Position numbers and translations under genes: made by a program | Notes under the pieces: model-generated | Told to the model about the DNA's origin: nothing | Databases searched by the model: none | What the model saw: only the letters and a program-made list of their open reading frames with translations | DNA from: Maribacter polysiphoniae | GTDB lineage: Bacteria; Bacteroidota; Bacteroidia; Flavobacteriales; Flavobacteriaceae | Length of the DNA: 64,000 nt | NCBI RefSeq assembly: GCF_003148665.1 | Contig: NZ_QGGQ01000002.1 | Coordinates: 372,001-436,000 of the forward strand | Direction: 5' to 3' | Part shown: positions 26,319 to 35,594 of the stretch, in pieces | How positions within the stretch are numbered: position 1 is the first letter of the stretch | Layout: every line of letters begins with the position of its first letter

Positions 26319-26435
26319 TGAGATGGTGTGCAATACCTATATCCCCAAATTAGGCGTATTGCATAAAACGGTTTAAATCTACGAAGAGGTTCGAATTACC
26401 AAATTCTTTTGAAACTGAAAATATATTATATATCC

Positions 26436-26615
26436 ATGGAAAATAAGAATCTACTTTTCCTATCCGTAGGACTTGGTATCTGTTCCGCGACCCTTTTGAT
26501 TGATCGATTCATCTTTACCATTCCCGATTGGGCGGCCATTACACTACTCTTATTGGCCTGTATAGCCTTGATTATCCATATTTTCACTTATAAAAGAAAC
26601 CACCATAGACATTGA
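26436..26615 (+). CDS. small two-helix membrane protein, hypothetical
   Basis: 59-aa protein starting MENKNLLFLSVGLGICS. Two transmembrane helices (about 5-25 and 30-50) are followed by a basic tail YKRNHHRH. No family was recognised. The start at 26436 is preferred; frames further upstream lack an ATG. Confidence 0.5.
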   Translation: MENKNLLFLSVGLGICSATLLIDRFIFTIPDWAAITLLLLACIALIIHIFTYKRNHHRH

Positions 26616-26835
26616 TGGTTTTGTACGGAATCGAAAATATTCCCCCCATCTTGAAATAGTATTTAACGGCCCTAACAATTACATTACTGTAGGGGACCGA
26701 CCTTAAAAATAAATTCCGGTCCGAATTTCGGCAAGTTCGTTGCAATCAACACCTCCATACGGTTCGAAAAACGTATCGAAAAATTTTTCGGCCTACTATC
26801 TTTTTAGTAGCGAATCAAGGCGTAAAACCAAACAA

Positions 26836-26862
26836 AAAGCCCCAAGAATGATCTTGGGGCTT
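26836..26862. terminator. bidirectional intrinsic terminator
   Basis: AAAGCCCCAAGA and TCTTGGGGCTTT form a perfect 12-bp stem with a 3-nt ATG-centred loop (ATGA region). It is 23 bp past the stop of the CBM48/HhH gene on the minus strand, with A/T flanks on both sides. Confidence 0.75.
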
Positions 26863-26885
26863 TGCGTTGTTTTCGACTCAGGGTA

Positions 26886-27515
26886 TTATTTTCCCCCGTC
26901 CAATTTATCCTGTAATTTTTTTAATTCCGCCCATTTTCCTTGATCGGCCAATTTAGCCTGTTTTGGCCACGAACCTGGTTTGTGCATGGTATAACGGGGT
27001 CCGGCTTCCTTTAAGATTCCTTCAAGCTTTGCAGCCGAGGTCGCACTTAACTTTTTAAAAGTACCGATACCCTTTTCCGTTAAAATGGAAGCTATCTTCG
27101 GACCTATCCCCTCTATTTTTTTCAGGTCATCCTTTTTGGCCTTCTTTACGGGTTTTTTCACGGTTTTCTTAACCGCTTTTTTTACGACCTTCTTTTTCTC
27201 TCCCACAGTGGTTAAATCGACCACCCCGTTGTCTATCCCTTCATAGGGCGAAGGCACATACGCATCCGCTGCGTGGTCATTGAACCACCCTTTGTCTTCA
27301 CTCAAATAACGATACTCATAGCGTTTACCGTTCTTTAGTTTTATACGCTTTACATAAGTATTCCCTTCTTTCTCCATTTGGCAAGAACTATCATTGGTCT
27401 GCCAATCGTTAAAGTCACCCAAAAGTAGAATGGGGGCCGTACTTGGAGCCTCATGCTCCGCAATCGTAAATGTTACCTCAGTTTGTGAGCCTTTTGTTTG
27501 TTTTGTTAATGCCAT
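26886..27515 (-). CDS. CBM48-like domain fused to Lys-rich linker and helix-hairpin-helix
   Basis: 209-aa cytosolic protein with three parts. Residues 10-103 look like a glycogen-binding/isoamylase N-terminal (CBM48) domain: APILLLGDFNDWQ, GNTYVKRIKLKNGKRYEYRYL, WFNDHAADAY. Residues about 108-133 are a KK/VKK-repeat linker, strongly basic. From about 134 there is a helix-hairpin-helix motif LKKIEGIGPKIASILTEKGI, as in DNA-binding or DUF4332-type proteins, followed by PRYTMHKPGSWPKQAKLA. The start MALTKQTKG at 27515 was chosen because the longer frame upstream is not conserved-looking. Why a sugar-binding fold is tied to a nucleic-acid motif is unclear. It may act at glycogen or at DNA. Confidence 0.8.
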   Translation of the reverse strand: MALTKQTKGSQTEVTFTIAEHEAPSTAPILLLGDFNDWQTNDSSCQMEKEGNTYVKRIKLKNGKRYEYRYLSEDKGWFNDHAADAYVPSPYEGIDNGVVDLTTVGEKKKVVKKAVKKTVKKPVKKAKKDDLKKIEGIGPKIASILTEKGIGTFKKLSATSAAKLEGILKEAGPRYTMHKPGSWPKQAKLADQGKWAELKKLQDKLDGGK

Positions 27516-27716
27516 CTTAATAGTGTTTAATAGTACTATAAAAGTACCATAGAAATTCCTCCTATTCAAAAGATTAACGTAACAAATTGCATATTTAATT
27601 TTATGGTGTTCCAATTCACGTTCCATTTGTGATGTAACACTAAAAAAAATTCGACTAAAATACCAGAGGGTCCCGCTTATCATCCTTATCGTACCCCCTA
27701 AAAACCAGGCATTGCC

Positions 27717-29654
27717 CTACTTCGCCATATAGGTATCCATCGCCATGATTCTTTCTTTCAATGCCTTGAACTTTTTGGTCTTCAATACCGGTAAGATCGA
27801 TTCCCGAATATCATACCCGTAGCTCGATTTACTGGTAAGAATGATCGGCGGACTCTGCACCCTTTTAAAAACATTTTTTTGAATGGTATCATAAAACCAT
27901 TCCAGATCCCTCAAAAACTCCTTCGGGTCGTCAATATGCCATCGCAACATCATGTCTAACCCAATACCCAGTTTTTCATGCAGGTTCCCCTCAACATACC
28001 AGGTCATGATATCCTCGATACTCTTTTTCCTAAAATTGGTTATCTCCTCCAATAATTTACAATGGTAACCGAATTTCATCGGATCTACCTGGTTGCTTTT
28101 CAATTCGGCCGTCGGTTGTATCTGCGCTTCCCCGAATCGCCATAAGGCATCGGGCAATAACAGTTCGGGTATGATTTCCTTTCCGAATACCTCATCGTTG
28201 ATATAGTGGCACATATCGGCAACTTCGGTTTTGGTCAGGTCCCCAATGGGCGTAATCGCACCACCCCAATCGCCGTACAGGGTGGCATACCCTAGGGCAA
28301 TCTCCACCTTATTGCCATTGTTCGTGAAAAAGTACCTGTATTTGGCGGACAGGTTGGAAAGTATGGAAGCCCCACGTATTTTCGCCTGTACGTTCTCCAG
28401 ATTGAATTCACTCAACGGTTTCCCGTCCAGCTGCAAAATATGGGTGTTGGACTTTACCATGTCCTCAATCGGAAGTACCAAGTATTCAATTCCCAAATTT
28501 TCGGCCAGTGCCTTTGCCGCCCCTTTGGTCTTATCACTATTGTATTGGGAGGGCATATTCACACCAACGACCTTTTCCTTCCCGAAGGCCAACACCAAGA
28601 GGGTCGCTACCAAGGAACTATCGATACCACCACTTAATCCAATGACAAAATGGGGGTCATCGCCCAGCATGTTACTCGAATTTTTCAATCCGTTGAAAAT
28701 GGCGAGGTATTTTTCCCTAATGGTATTACCCCTAGGCCTTTTTGTAGGTAAAAAGGAAGCCTTTTCATCAATGACCATTAAATCCTCTTCCCAACCCTTT
28801 TTGGATAAGATACAGGGATCCCCCTCTTCGTTGTAGACCGTGGAACCCCCGTCGAAGGTGATCACGTTCTTCCCGTTGTTCTGTACCCCGACACAGTTTA
28901 CATAATAGTACTTTACAAAGGATCCCGATTGTTCCCTTAAATACTTTACACGCCGGTCCCTCGCATTGTTCTTCATAAAGGTCCATGGCGATGCCGATAG
29001 GTTTACAATGCTCTCCGCCCCTGCCGCTATGAGTATTTTGGTGATGTTTATGGGTTCTCCGTCGGCCCTATAGTCATGGCACCAAAGGTCTTCGCACAAC
29101 TCCATTCCAATAGGGATTCTTTGGTCACCTTTCGAAATCAGGAATGGGGACAACAATGCACTCAGGTCTTTTCCATAATCAATGGCGACATCGTATAAGG
29201 AGAAAAAATAGCGCTCATCATCGAAAAACCGATAATTGGGCAACAAGGTCTTGGGTTGTACCCCTGTGGGTAGAATACCGTTCTCCTGAACACGCTCGGC
29301 ATAGGTGCCGTTTTGCATCACATATACGGCATTGTATTTTCTACTACGCCCATCCTTGTTGGGGTGATGGCCCTCGGTGGACCCATTCACATAAATATTG
29401 CCGTAGGCTATGGCGATGTCATTGCTGGCCGCCAGAAGCTCCTCGTTATAACTCATAAGCTCTTCGCAATAGGCATCCTCAAGGAATTTATCGCCCAATA
29501 AATAACCGCCCACACACATTTCGGGAAAGCAGATCAAATCAACGGATTGCTCCTTTGCTTCCTGGATCATGCGTAGCATGTTGTCTACATTCAATCGGGG
29601 TCTCCCGGGAACCACATCCATTTGTCCCAGGGCTATTGTAAGTGTATCGGTCAT
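27717..29654 (-). CDS. nadE: glutamine-dependent NAD+ synthetase
   Basis: 645-aa two-domain enzyme of the last step of NAD synthesis (deamido-NAD + glutamine + ATP). The N-terminal nitrilase-type amidase has Glu45 (FPEMCVGGY) and Cys187 (IGMELCEDLW) of the Glu-Lys-Cys triad. The C-terminal synthetase has the PP-loop GLSGGIDSSLVATLL (about 345). The length is normal for the two-domain form. The gene is monocistronic with an exact -7 box 36 bp upstream. Confidence 0.97.
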   Translation of the reverse strand: MTDTLTIALGQMDVVPGRPRLNVDNMLRMIQEAKEQSVDLICFPEMCVGGYLLGDKFLEDAYCEELMSYNEELLAASNDIAIAYGNIYVNGSTEGHHPNKDGRSRKYNAVYVMQNGTYAERVQENGILPTGVQPKTLLPNYRFFDDERYFFSLYDVAIDYGKDLSALLSPFLISKGDQRIPIGMELCEDLWCHDYRADGEPINITKILIAAGAESIVNLSASPWTFMKNNARDRRVKYLREQSGSFVKYYYVNCVGVQNNGKNVITFDGGSTVYNEEGDPCILSKKGWEEDLMVIDEKASFLPTKRPRGNTIREKYLAIFNGLKNSSNMLGDDPHFVIGLSGGIDSSLVATLLVLAFGKEKVVGVNMPSQYNSDKTKGAAKALAENLGIEYLVLPIEDMVKSNTHILQLDGKPLSEFNLENVQAKIRGASILSNLSAKYRYFFTNNGNKVEIALGYATLYGDWGGAITPIGDLTKTEVADMCHYINDEVFGKEIIPELLLPDALWRFGEAQIQPTAELKSNQVDPMKFGYHCKLLEEITNFRKKSIEDIMTWYVEGNLHEKLGIGLDMMLRWHIDDPKEFLRDLEWFYDTIQKNVFKRVQSPPIILTSKSSYGYDIRESILPVLKTKKFKALKERIMAMDTYMAK

Positions 29655-29689
29655 TCTTGTATTGGATTAATAAAATGTATTTCAGCTTA

Positions 29690-29697
29690 CAAAAGTA
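29690..29697 (-). promoter_or_regulatory. candidate -7 box (TACTTTTG) of nadE
   Basis: An exact TAnnTTTG on the minus strand, 36 bp before the nadE ATG. No clear -33 element was found at the usual distance. Confidence 0.45.
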
Positions 29698-29877
29698 AGG
29701 AATCGATACACATCGGAAAGCTATGGGCAAATACCCTACCCAATAAGCTATCGTTTTTTGCTTAGGTTTATCCACACTGAATTACCTAGCGTAATATTTT
29801 GTAGGAATCTTACAATAAAATACAATAAGGACAACGGTATTTATGTTAGTATATTCTAACCAATACTTTATACCCGT

Positions 29878-30807
29878 ATGACCGAAATATCAAACGCCAT
29901 TTCCGATTTAGCATATAAGAAATACGACAAGATCAGAATCGCACAGGAACTTTTAAAAAGGGGATATCCGACCAAGGAAATCAAGAGTGCTTTGGATAAA
30001 AGCAAAATAGGAAAAACGAACATCAATGCCATAATTGGAATCCTGTTGATAGTAGTCGGACTCTTGGCTAATTTGTATACCAAATCAACGTATTTCAACA
30101 ATCACTTTCGATTTGATTTTTTCTCACAGGCAGACTTTATGCTTTTTAATGAAAGAATATTGAAACCGACCATTACCCTATCCATGATTTTTTTGGGTAT
30201 TAATCTTATCCTGAATAGATCTAACGTCCATAAAATCGTCAAGGTCTTTTTGTTTATCCTCTTGGGGATATTCACCGTGACCATCACCGCTTACTATTCT
30301 TCCCTCGCCTTTGTCTTTAGTTTAATATCCTTGATGTTGGTATTTCTTGTTGAATTACCCAAAAGAACCAAAAATCCTGAAATAGCGATAATATTCCCTT
30401 ATTTAAACAAGGTATGGAAAGGCAGTGCAGGTTACATTTTTCTGCTATTGGGTACCGTTTTAGTGTATTCGGCAGACATACAGTTCAACTATGTGAGTAC
30501 AGGTGAAAGAACCTCAAAAGCCGTATTGGGAATCCTAGATTACATCTTGATTTATTCCACCCCGATTTTAGGGTTGGTAGGTCTGGCAACAAGTTTATTG
30601 GTGAGCATTGACTTTTCGAAATTCAAAATTGCGTTCTACGCTTTAGCCTCCATTTCAGCCATAGTCCTAATCGTCTGCCTATTCCATTCCGTCTTTCAGA
30701 ATTTGATCTATGGCTGTTCTATTCTGTTGATTACTTCCGCTTTTATGTATCTCAAAAACAAGAAATCAGGAATTAAAAAAAATACTGCGATTGAGCCTCA
30801 ACCTTAA
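29878..30807 (+). CDS. polytopic membrane protein, hypothetical
   Basis: 309-aa protein. A short cytosolic N-terminus (about 1-45, basic, with KRGYPTKEIKSALDKSK) precedes about eight transmembrane helices and a Lys-rich tail. I do not recognise the family. It is divergent from nadE with 223 bp between, and about 190 bp lie between it and the reductase gene downstream. Confidence 0.7.
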   Translation: MTEISNAISDLAYKKYDKIRIAQELLKRGYPTKEIKSALDKSKIGKTNINAIIGILLIVVGLLANLYTKSTYFNNHFRFDFFSQADFMLFNERILKPTITLSMIFLGINLILNRSNVHKIVKVFLFILLGIFTVTITAYYSSLAFVFSLISLMLVFLVELPKRTKNPEIAIIFPYLNKVWKGSAGYIFLLLGTVLVYSADIQFNYVSTGERTSKAVLGILDYILIYSTPILGLVGLATSLLVSIDFSKFKIAFYALASISAIVLIVCLFHSVFQNLIYGCSILLITSAFMYLKNKKSGIKKNTAIEPQP

Positions 30808-30928
30808 AACTATTATCACAATAATCCGTGTCACCTTTTAGGACACTACCCATTCATCCCGAAATATATCCGCCCTAACTTGTTTGCCTCTGATTATTGT
30901 CAGAAATTTACAATTCGAAGCATATGAC

Positions 30929-30951
30929 GGGTATCAGCATCAATGATACCC
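30929..30951. other. stem-loop upstream of the panE-like gene
   Basis: The arms GGGTATCA and TGATACCC (exact, 8 bp) surround a 7-nt loop 50 bp before the panE-like start. The T-tract is weak. It is either a terminator of the upstream gene or an operator. Confidence 0.4.
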
Positions 30952-31000
30952 CTTGCTTTATATACGAAAAAAATCTCAATACCACGAAAACAGTAACAGG

Positions 31001-31930
31001 ATGAAAATTGCAATAATCGGAACAGGAGGAGTAGGCGGATACTTTGGTGCTAAATTGGCCCAAGCAGGATTTGACGTAACCTTTTTGGCACGGGGGAAAC
31101 ATTTAAAAGCGATACAAGAAAACGGATTACACGTAAAAAGTATTCTTGGGGATTTCCATACCGATCATTTAACCGCAACCGACAGTATCCCTAAAATCGG
31201 AAAATCCGATTTGATCATCCTATGTGTTAAGGCATGGCAGATCAAGGAAATCAGTACGGATCTAAAGCGTATAATCCACGATGATAGTATGGTTTTACCC
31301 TTACAAAATGGAATCTTGGCCTCAGAGGAATTAAAAGAAGCGATTGACGAAAAACATATCCTTGGTGGTTTATGCCGAATAATCTCCAAAATAGAATCCC
31401 CCGGAACCATCAACCATTTTGGAGTAGATCCCATTATCGTATTTGGAGAGCTTATTGATACGGACGCCAAACGATCACAGGAATTAAAGGCCCTTTTTGC
31501 CAAGGCGGGTATACGTTCGGAAATATCCAATGATATTGCATCCGATCTATGGGGAAAATTCTTGGCAATTTGTGTCAGTGGCCTATTAGCCGTCACAAAA
31601 ACAACGTATGGCGAAATAATGGAGATTAAGGAGACAAGACAGATGATGTCCGATTTACTGACGGAAATCTATGTGTTATCCAAAAAAGTCGGGGTACACC
31701 TTAAGTCGGATATTGTGGACAAAACAATGGCTTTCATTGATTCCTTCCCGTATGAGACCACTTCATCATTAACCCGTGATGTTTGGCAAGGCCGCCCCTC
31801 TGAAATTGAATATCAAAATGGGACGGTCGTGAAATTCGGGGAAAGATATGGCGTTGATACCCCCATAAATAAATTTGTCTATAACTGCATTTTACCCATG
31901 GAAATCAAAGCCAGGAAACCAAAGTCATAA
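31001..31930 (+). CDS. panE: 2-dehydropantoate 2-reductase family protein
   Basis: 309-aa NADPH-dependent reductase of the ketopantoate reductase family (pantothenate pathway). The glycine-rich Rossmann motif IGTGGVGGYFGAKLAQAG is at residues 5-22, and CVKAWQ and LPLQNGI are typical of the group. The Lys/Glu helical C-terminal domain has VWQGRPSEIEYQNG, the family's substrate-binding signature. The start at 31001 follows ACAGG; the longer frame from 30953 adds a basic, non-family stretch. Related members act on other 2-keto acids, so the symbol is tentative. Confidence 0.88.
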   Translation: MKIAIIGTGGVGGYFGAKLAQAGFDVTFLARGKHLKAIQENGLHVKSILGDFHTDHLTATDSIPKIGKSDLIILCVKAWQIKEISTDLKRIIHDDSMVLPLQNGILASEELKEAIDEKHILGGLCRIISKIESPGTINHFGVDPIIVFGELIDTDAKRSQELKALFAKAGIRSEISNDIASDLWGKFLAICVSGLLAVTKTTYGEIMEIKETRQMMSDLLTEIYVLSKKVGVHLKSDIVDKTMAFIDSFPYETTSSLTRDVWQGRPSEIEYQNGTVVKFGERYGVDTPINKFVYNCILPMEIKARKPKS

Positions 31931-31994
31931 GTCGGGCCATCAACGGAAAACACCAAAAAAAGTGGGATTACCGTGCTCTTTCCTTATCCAAGGT

Positions 31995-32045
31995 AGGGCT
32001 ACCACAAAATCCATTAATTATGAAAACGACTATTTTTATTAGCCT
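31995..32045. repeat. 51-bp repeat spanning the LRR gene start, copy 1
   Basis: It is nearly identical (about 46 of 51 bases by eye) to 34162-34212. It covers the 5' untranslated region and first codons of the LRR gene, in the same orientation as copy 2. Confidence 0.7.
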
Positions 32046-32595
32046 CCTCCTGTTTTTCCATACCGTGCATTCCCAAAAGAAAACCCATGATGAATGGGAC
32101 ACCGAAATTGGCACCATAACCGTCTACTTTTCCTTGGAAGAGGCCTTAAAAAACCCTGAAAGTGTAAAGGGATTACAGTTGAGGGACCAAGGGTTGAACG
32201 AGCTTCCGAAAGAGATAGGCCAATTGGTGAATCTGGAGTATTTAAGGGTACACCACAATAATCTAAGGACCATCCCTACATTCATTATTTCCCTACCAAA
32301 ATTAAGGGTACTGGAAATCGGTGGAAATCATTTGGGCATACTCCCCGAGGATTTGGGTGCCATGACCCATCTGGAGTATCTTGGTCTTAAGGCCAACGGA
32401 CTCCTAACCCTCCCGGAATCGATAGGGAATCTGACCCATTTGAAAATACTAGACCTGGATTTCAATCCCCTGGAACACCTGCCTGAATCCATAAAGAACC
32501 TAACGCAGTTAGAGCGCCTGCACTCGACCGGAAACCATTTTACAAATGAGGAAATGGAAAGAAACAAGAAATTACTCCCCCACATTTTTGGTTGA
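32020..32595 (+). CDS. secreted leucine-rich-repeat protein
   Basis: 191-aa protein with signal peptide (MKTTIFISLLLFFHTVHS). It has about five LRRs of 23 residues between residues 48 and 175: LQLRDQGLNELPKEIGQL, LRVHHNNLRTIPTF, LEIGGNHLGILPEDLG, LGLKANGLLTLPESIG, LDLDFNPLEHLPESI. A solenoid for protein binding is expected. Its 5' end, including the first 10 codons, is duplicated 2.2 kb downstream. No partner is known. Confidence 0.85.
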   Translation: MKTTIFISLLLFFHTVHSQKKTHDEWDTEIGTITVYFSLEEALKNPESVKGLQLRDQGLNELPKEIGQLVNLEYLRVHHNNLRTIPTFIISLPKLRVLEIGGNHLGILPEDLGAMTHLEYLGLKANGLLTLPESIGNLTHLKILDLDFNPLEHLPESIKNLTQLERLHSTGNHFTNEEMERNKKLLPHIFG

Positions 32596-32806
32596 TACAC
32601 CTTACGGTAATAATCAAATGATCCATTGGCTAGACATTATCATTTTCCGACCCTAAAAATCGTAAATGGATGATTACTAAAATACCGAATGCCACAGCTT
32701 AAAAAACGTATGTCACTTACTGCTATCTGTACTTCGGCATGATCATTAGTTTGGTTAAAACTGAATATAGTGACTATATTTAGTGGTCATTTGTAATCAA
32801 TATTCA

Positions 32807-33373
32807 ATGAGTGAATCCATCGTTTCGTTTGTTCCCCAAGTACTGGAATATGAAAATCCGGCCGAAGTTGCCGCAAAACTATACCGGTATTTAAGTACCC
32901 ACAATGTAATCGGCACCGAACTGAAGAACCATCCGAACGCTCCATTTAAACGATATGCCCCTGGCCCGAATTACAGGGAGATCCTAAGCTGTGGGGATGA
33001 GTTCAACCAAGTGGAAGGAACAAACACCAACCATATCGACATTTTTTCAGAGCGAACCGTATTTCACGGGTACGGCAATGGTTTGGACGAAGTGCTTTGC
33101 CCAAAATGCCATCAAAATCTAATCGGCACCAATTGGGCCGAAACCATGGATCGGTGGGCAAAAGGGGGTAGCGGACAATTCAAGTGCGAAAATTGTGGCA
33201 ACATCGCCCCTATTTCAGCATATAGGTTCAGTTCCCAATCACAATTTAGATGGGCCTTTAGCAATGTCGGGATCAGTTTTTATAATTGGCCCCCGACATT
33301 CACCGAGGATTTTTTGACCCGGATAGCAGGGATTCTTGAAAGTCCTGTTGTTATTGTCCATGCCCACCTATAA
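32807..33373 (+). CDS. zinc-ribbon-containing hypothetical protein
   Basis: 188-aa cytosolic protein. A CPKC...CENC pair (about residues 101-104 and 126-129) forms a likely zinc ribbon in the middle. The N-terminal part has AAKLYRYLSTHNVIG, and the C-terminus ends in a hydrophobic strand VVIVHAHL. The start MSESIVS at 32807 is preferred over 32783. No family function is recognised. It is 71 bp upstream of another hypothetical gene on the same strand, possibly an operon. Confidence 0.65.
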   Translation: MSESIVSFVPQVLEYENPAEVAAKLYRYLSTHNVIGTELKNHPNAPFKRYAPGPNYREILSCGDEFNQVEGTNTNHIDIFSERTVFHGYGNGLDEVLCPKCHQNLIGTNWAETMDRWAKGGSGQFKCENCGNIAPISAYRFSSQSQFRWAFSNVGISFYNWPPTFTEDFLTRIAGILESPVVIVHAHL

Positions 33374-33443
33374 AGCGAACACCGCACAACAAACTTTTTT
33401 TAAATCTAGATGGTTCTTAACCAAAAACACATAAATATTCCGT

Positions 33444-34130
33444 ATGGGCATTGTTATCTTCAGTATGGTCGTATTGGCCCTTGTCGCTTTCTTTTTTTAT
33501 AAGATGAAAGGGTTGTTCGCTTCCGGCAAGAGTTTACCGAAAGAGAACGGACAGCCACAAAAAGGAATCCAATTGGCCAAAAAAGAAGATAAATTCATGC
33601 CACATCGTACAACGAAATTAATATTGGATACCCTAAAAAACGATTATGGCAAACTTTCCGATTTTTTAATACATGGGTGCCCTAACGAGCGATTGGATGA
33701 ATTGTTTTCCAATATTGAGGAAGTTAAATCCAAAGACATAAAACCAAATGACCAAGGTTTCCATTATTTGACTAAACTCATGGACCAACAGGTAAAACCG
33801 GAATACTTCCATTTTTTTAATTTGGATTGGAAGGCGGGCATAAAGGAGCTATATCAACACATTCAAAAAAGATTGGTTTTCAATGGCATCAAGGCAGAAT
33901 TGCCCAAGGTATCCGATTATCCGGAAAATGTTACCGTAAGCTATACCCATGTCCTTAAAGATTATAATTACGCTCTGAACAAGGTTGGTTTGGGTTTGTG
34001 GTTCGTGAGAAACCCCTCCGATACCTATATCCTTTTTATATACCGCCTGGATCAGGCCGACCAAACATTTTGGGCCTTAAGCCATGTAGGGCTTCATATA
34101 GATCCTTACAAACCTGAATGGGAAGCCTAA
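33444..34130 (+). CDS. membrane-anchored hypothetical protein
   Basis: 228-aa protein with one N-terminal transmembrane helix (about 3-20), then a Lys-rich linker and a soluble domain with regularly spaced aromatics (YFHFFNLDWKAGIKELYQHIQ, GLWFVRNPSDTYILFIYRLDQ, FWALSHVGLHID). The orientation is probably N-out or tail-in, not decidable here. No family was recognised. Confidence 0.6.
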   Translation: MGIVIFSMVVLALVAFFFYKMKGLFASGKSLPKENGQPQKGIQLAKKEDKFMPHRTTKLILDTLKNDYGKLSDFLIHGCPNERLDELFSNIEEVKSKDIKPNDQGFHYLTKLMDQQVKPEYFHFFNLDWKAGIKELYQHIQKRLVFNGIKAELPKVSDYPENVTVSYTHVLKDYNYALNKVGLGLWFVRNPSDTYILFIYRLDQADQTFWALSHVGLHIDPYKPEWEA

Positions 34131-34418
34131 GATAGGACAACGCACCCGAGACTACCCCATCAGGGCTATCACAAAATCCATCTATTATGAAAACGACTAT
34201 TTTCCTTAGCCTAGTCACAAACCCCAATTTCGGGGGACACGGATTTTCTTTTCGCTTAGTATTTGCTAAATTTGATGCTTAAAACACCCAACACCCCACA
34301 TACAAAGACGTTGGTCAACATGATGACCCGTTCAGAAATATAAAGACAAAAATTTGTCGAGGATAACGACACGTAGTGATAGCATTACGATGCCCCATGC
34401 CTATACGATAGAAACAAC
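34131..34418. other. intergenic gene debris between hypothetical gene and SDR
   Basis: This 288-bp stretch contains the truncated LRR 5' end and the block TAAATTTG (34267-34274, a TAnnTTTG match). I found no full gene in it. Confidence 0.5.
34162..34282 (+). pseudogene. duplicated 5' end of the LRR gene, truncated after 10 codons
   Basis: It repeats the region before and after the LRR gene start (31995-32045). From the ATG at 34187 the frame reads MKTTIFLSLV as in the intact gene, then departs into unrelated sequence and stops at 34282 after 31 codons. It has no LRR units. It looks like a leftover of a duplication or recombination. Confidence 0.55.
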
Positions 34419-35201
34419 ATGAAAAACAACATGAAAAACAATACGAAATTAACCGGAAAGAACGTTCTCATTACCGCTGGCGCCCAAGGAATTGGCGAAT
34501 CAATCACCAGACACTTTATCGATAGCGGTGCCAATGTGGCCATCCACTATTTTTCCAGTGCCGATACCGCGAACCAATTGACCGAATACGCAACTGGCAA
34601 AGGACAAAAAGCAGTCGCCATTGGTGGTGACTTAACCAAAGAGGCCGATGCGAATGCATTGGTCGTAAAAACCGTAGCGGCGTTTGGTGGATTGGACATC
34701 CTGATCAACAACGCAGGTTCCCTGGTGGCACGTAAAATGTTGAATGAAATGGAGGCCGGGTTCTGGCAGAAGGTCATGGACATCAACCTCACCTCCATGA
34801 TGTTCGTAACACGGGCGGCAGCGCCTTATCTAGCCAAAAATGACAACAGTAGCATTGTTAATCTGGCATCACTCGCTGGTCGTAAAGGCGGACACCCAGG
34901 GTCGCTGGCCTATTCCACTAGCAAGGGCGCCATCCTAACGTTCACACGGGCACTCGCTTCAGAATTAGGTCCCCAAGGTACAAGGGTCAATGCCGTTGCC
35001 CCAGGACTTATCCTAGGAACTTCGTTCCACAATACCCATACGACCAAGGAATCAGCAGCTGCAACAATAGCCGGCATTCCCATCCAAAGAGCAGGTAACG
35101 CGGATGACGTGGCCAGAGCGGTTGTATATCTCGCTTCCGAGTACGATGGCTTTATTACCGGTGCCACCCTGGACATTAATGGGGGTGTCTTCAATATGTA
35201 G
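34419..35201 (+). CDS. short-chain dehydrogenase/reductase
   Basis: 260-aa classical SDR. It has the TGxxxGIG-type cofactor motif (ITAGAQGIGESITRHFI), NNAG (LINNAG), and the catalytic Ser-Tyr-Lys: SLAGRKGGHPGSLAYSTSKGA. The C-terminal part GFITGATLDINGGVF is standard. It resembles 3-oxoacyl-ACP reductase-like or sugar/alcohol dehydrogenases; the substrate is unknown. Two in-frame ATGs 12 bp apart (34419 and 34431) lie in a tandem repeat ATGAAAAACAAC, so the start is ambiguous. Confidence 0.93.
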   Translation: MKNNMKNNTKLTGKNVLITAGAQGIGESITRHFIDSGANVAIHYFSSADTANQLTEYATGKGQKAVAIGGDLTKEADANALVVKTVAAFGGLDILINNAGSLVARKMLNEMEAGFWQKVMDINLTSMMFVTRAAAPYLAKNDNSSIVNLASLAGRKGGHPGSLAYSTSKGAILTFTRALASELGPQGTRVNAVAPGLILGTSFHNTHTTKESAAATIAGIPIQRAGNADDVARAVVYLASEYDGFITGATLDINGGVFNM

Positions 35202-35594
35202 TCCATCATTACATGGGTTGCCCCGTTTCGTGTCCGACCCCTACCGTACCATCGTGACACCCACACCAATCGGTAATCGGGTATTTGCGGGCGGGTCTGT
35301 TTTGGTATTAGAATACTACATTGGGTAAATGACAGCAACGGAATGCACAGATCTCCAGGAAAGCGGAATAGCCATTACAGGAATTGATATCCCCATAACA
35401 CAAATGCTTCCAGCCAGTTAAGGATTCTCCGCACCATAGGGAGGTCAAGGCAATGACATTCTTGAATCAATACGATACGTTCCACACGGAGCCCTATCCA
35501 ACGGAGTCCCTTAAACGAAAAGCAATAATCCATTTAAACCTTTTGGAATAAGGAGTGTCAGATTAGAAAAATACATCTGAATCAATCCCTAAAA
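35202..35594. other. intergenic region of about 390 bp
   Basis: No convincing gene. A 32-codon frame at 35453 (MTFLNQYDTFHTEPYPTESL at the start) faintly resembles the N-terminus of an aldehyde dehydrogenase, and may be debris. No repeat or terminator was found. Confidence 0.4.

Noticed and set aside
35453-35551. Small frame resembling an aldehyde dehydrogenase N-terminus
   Set aside because: Too short and the likeness is faint; mentioned only as intergenic content.
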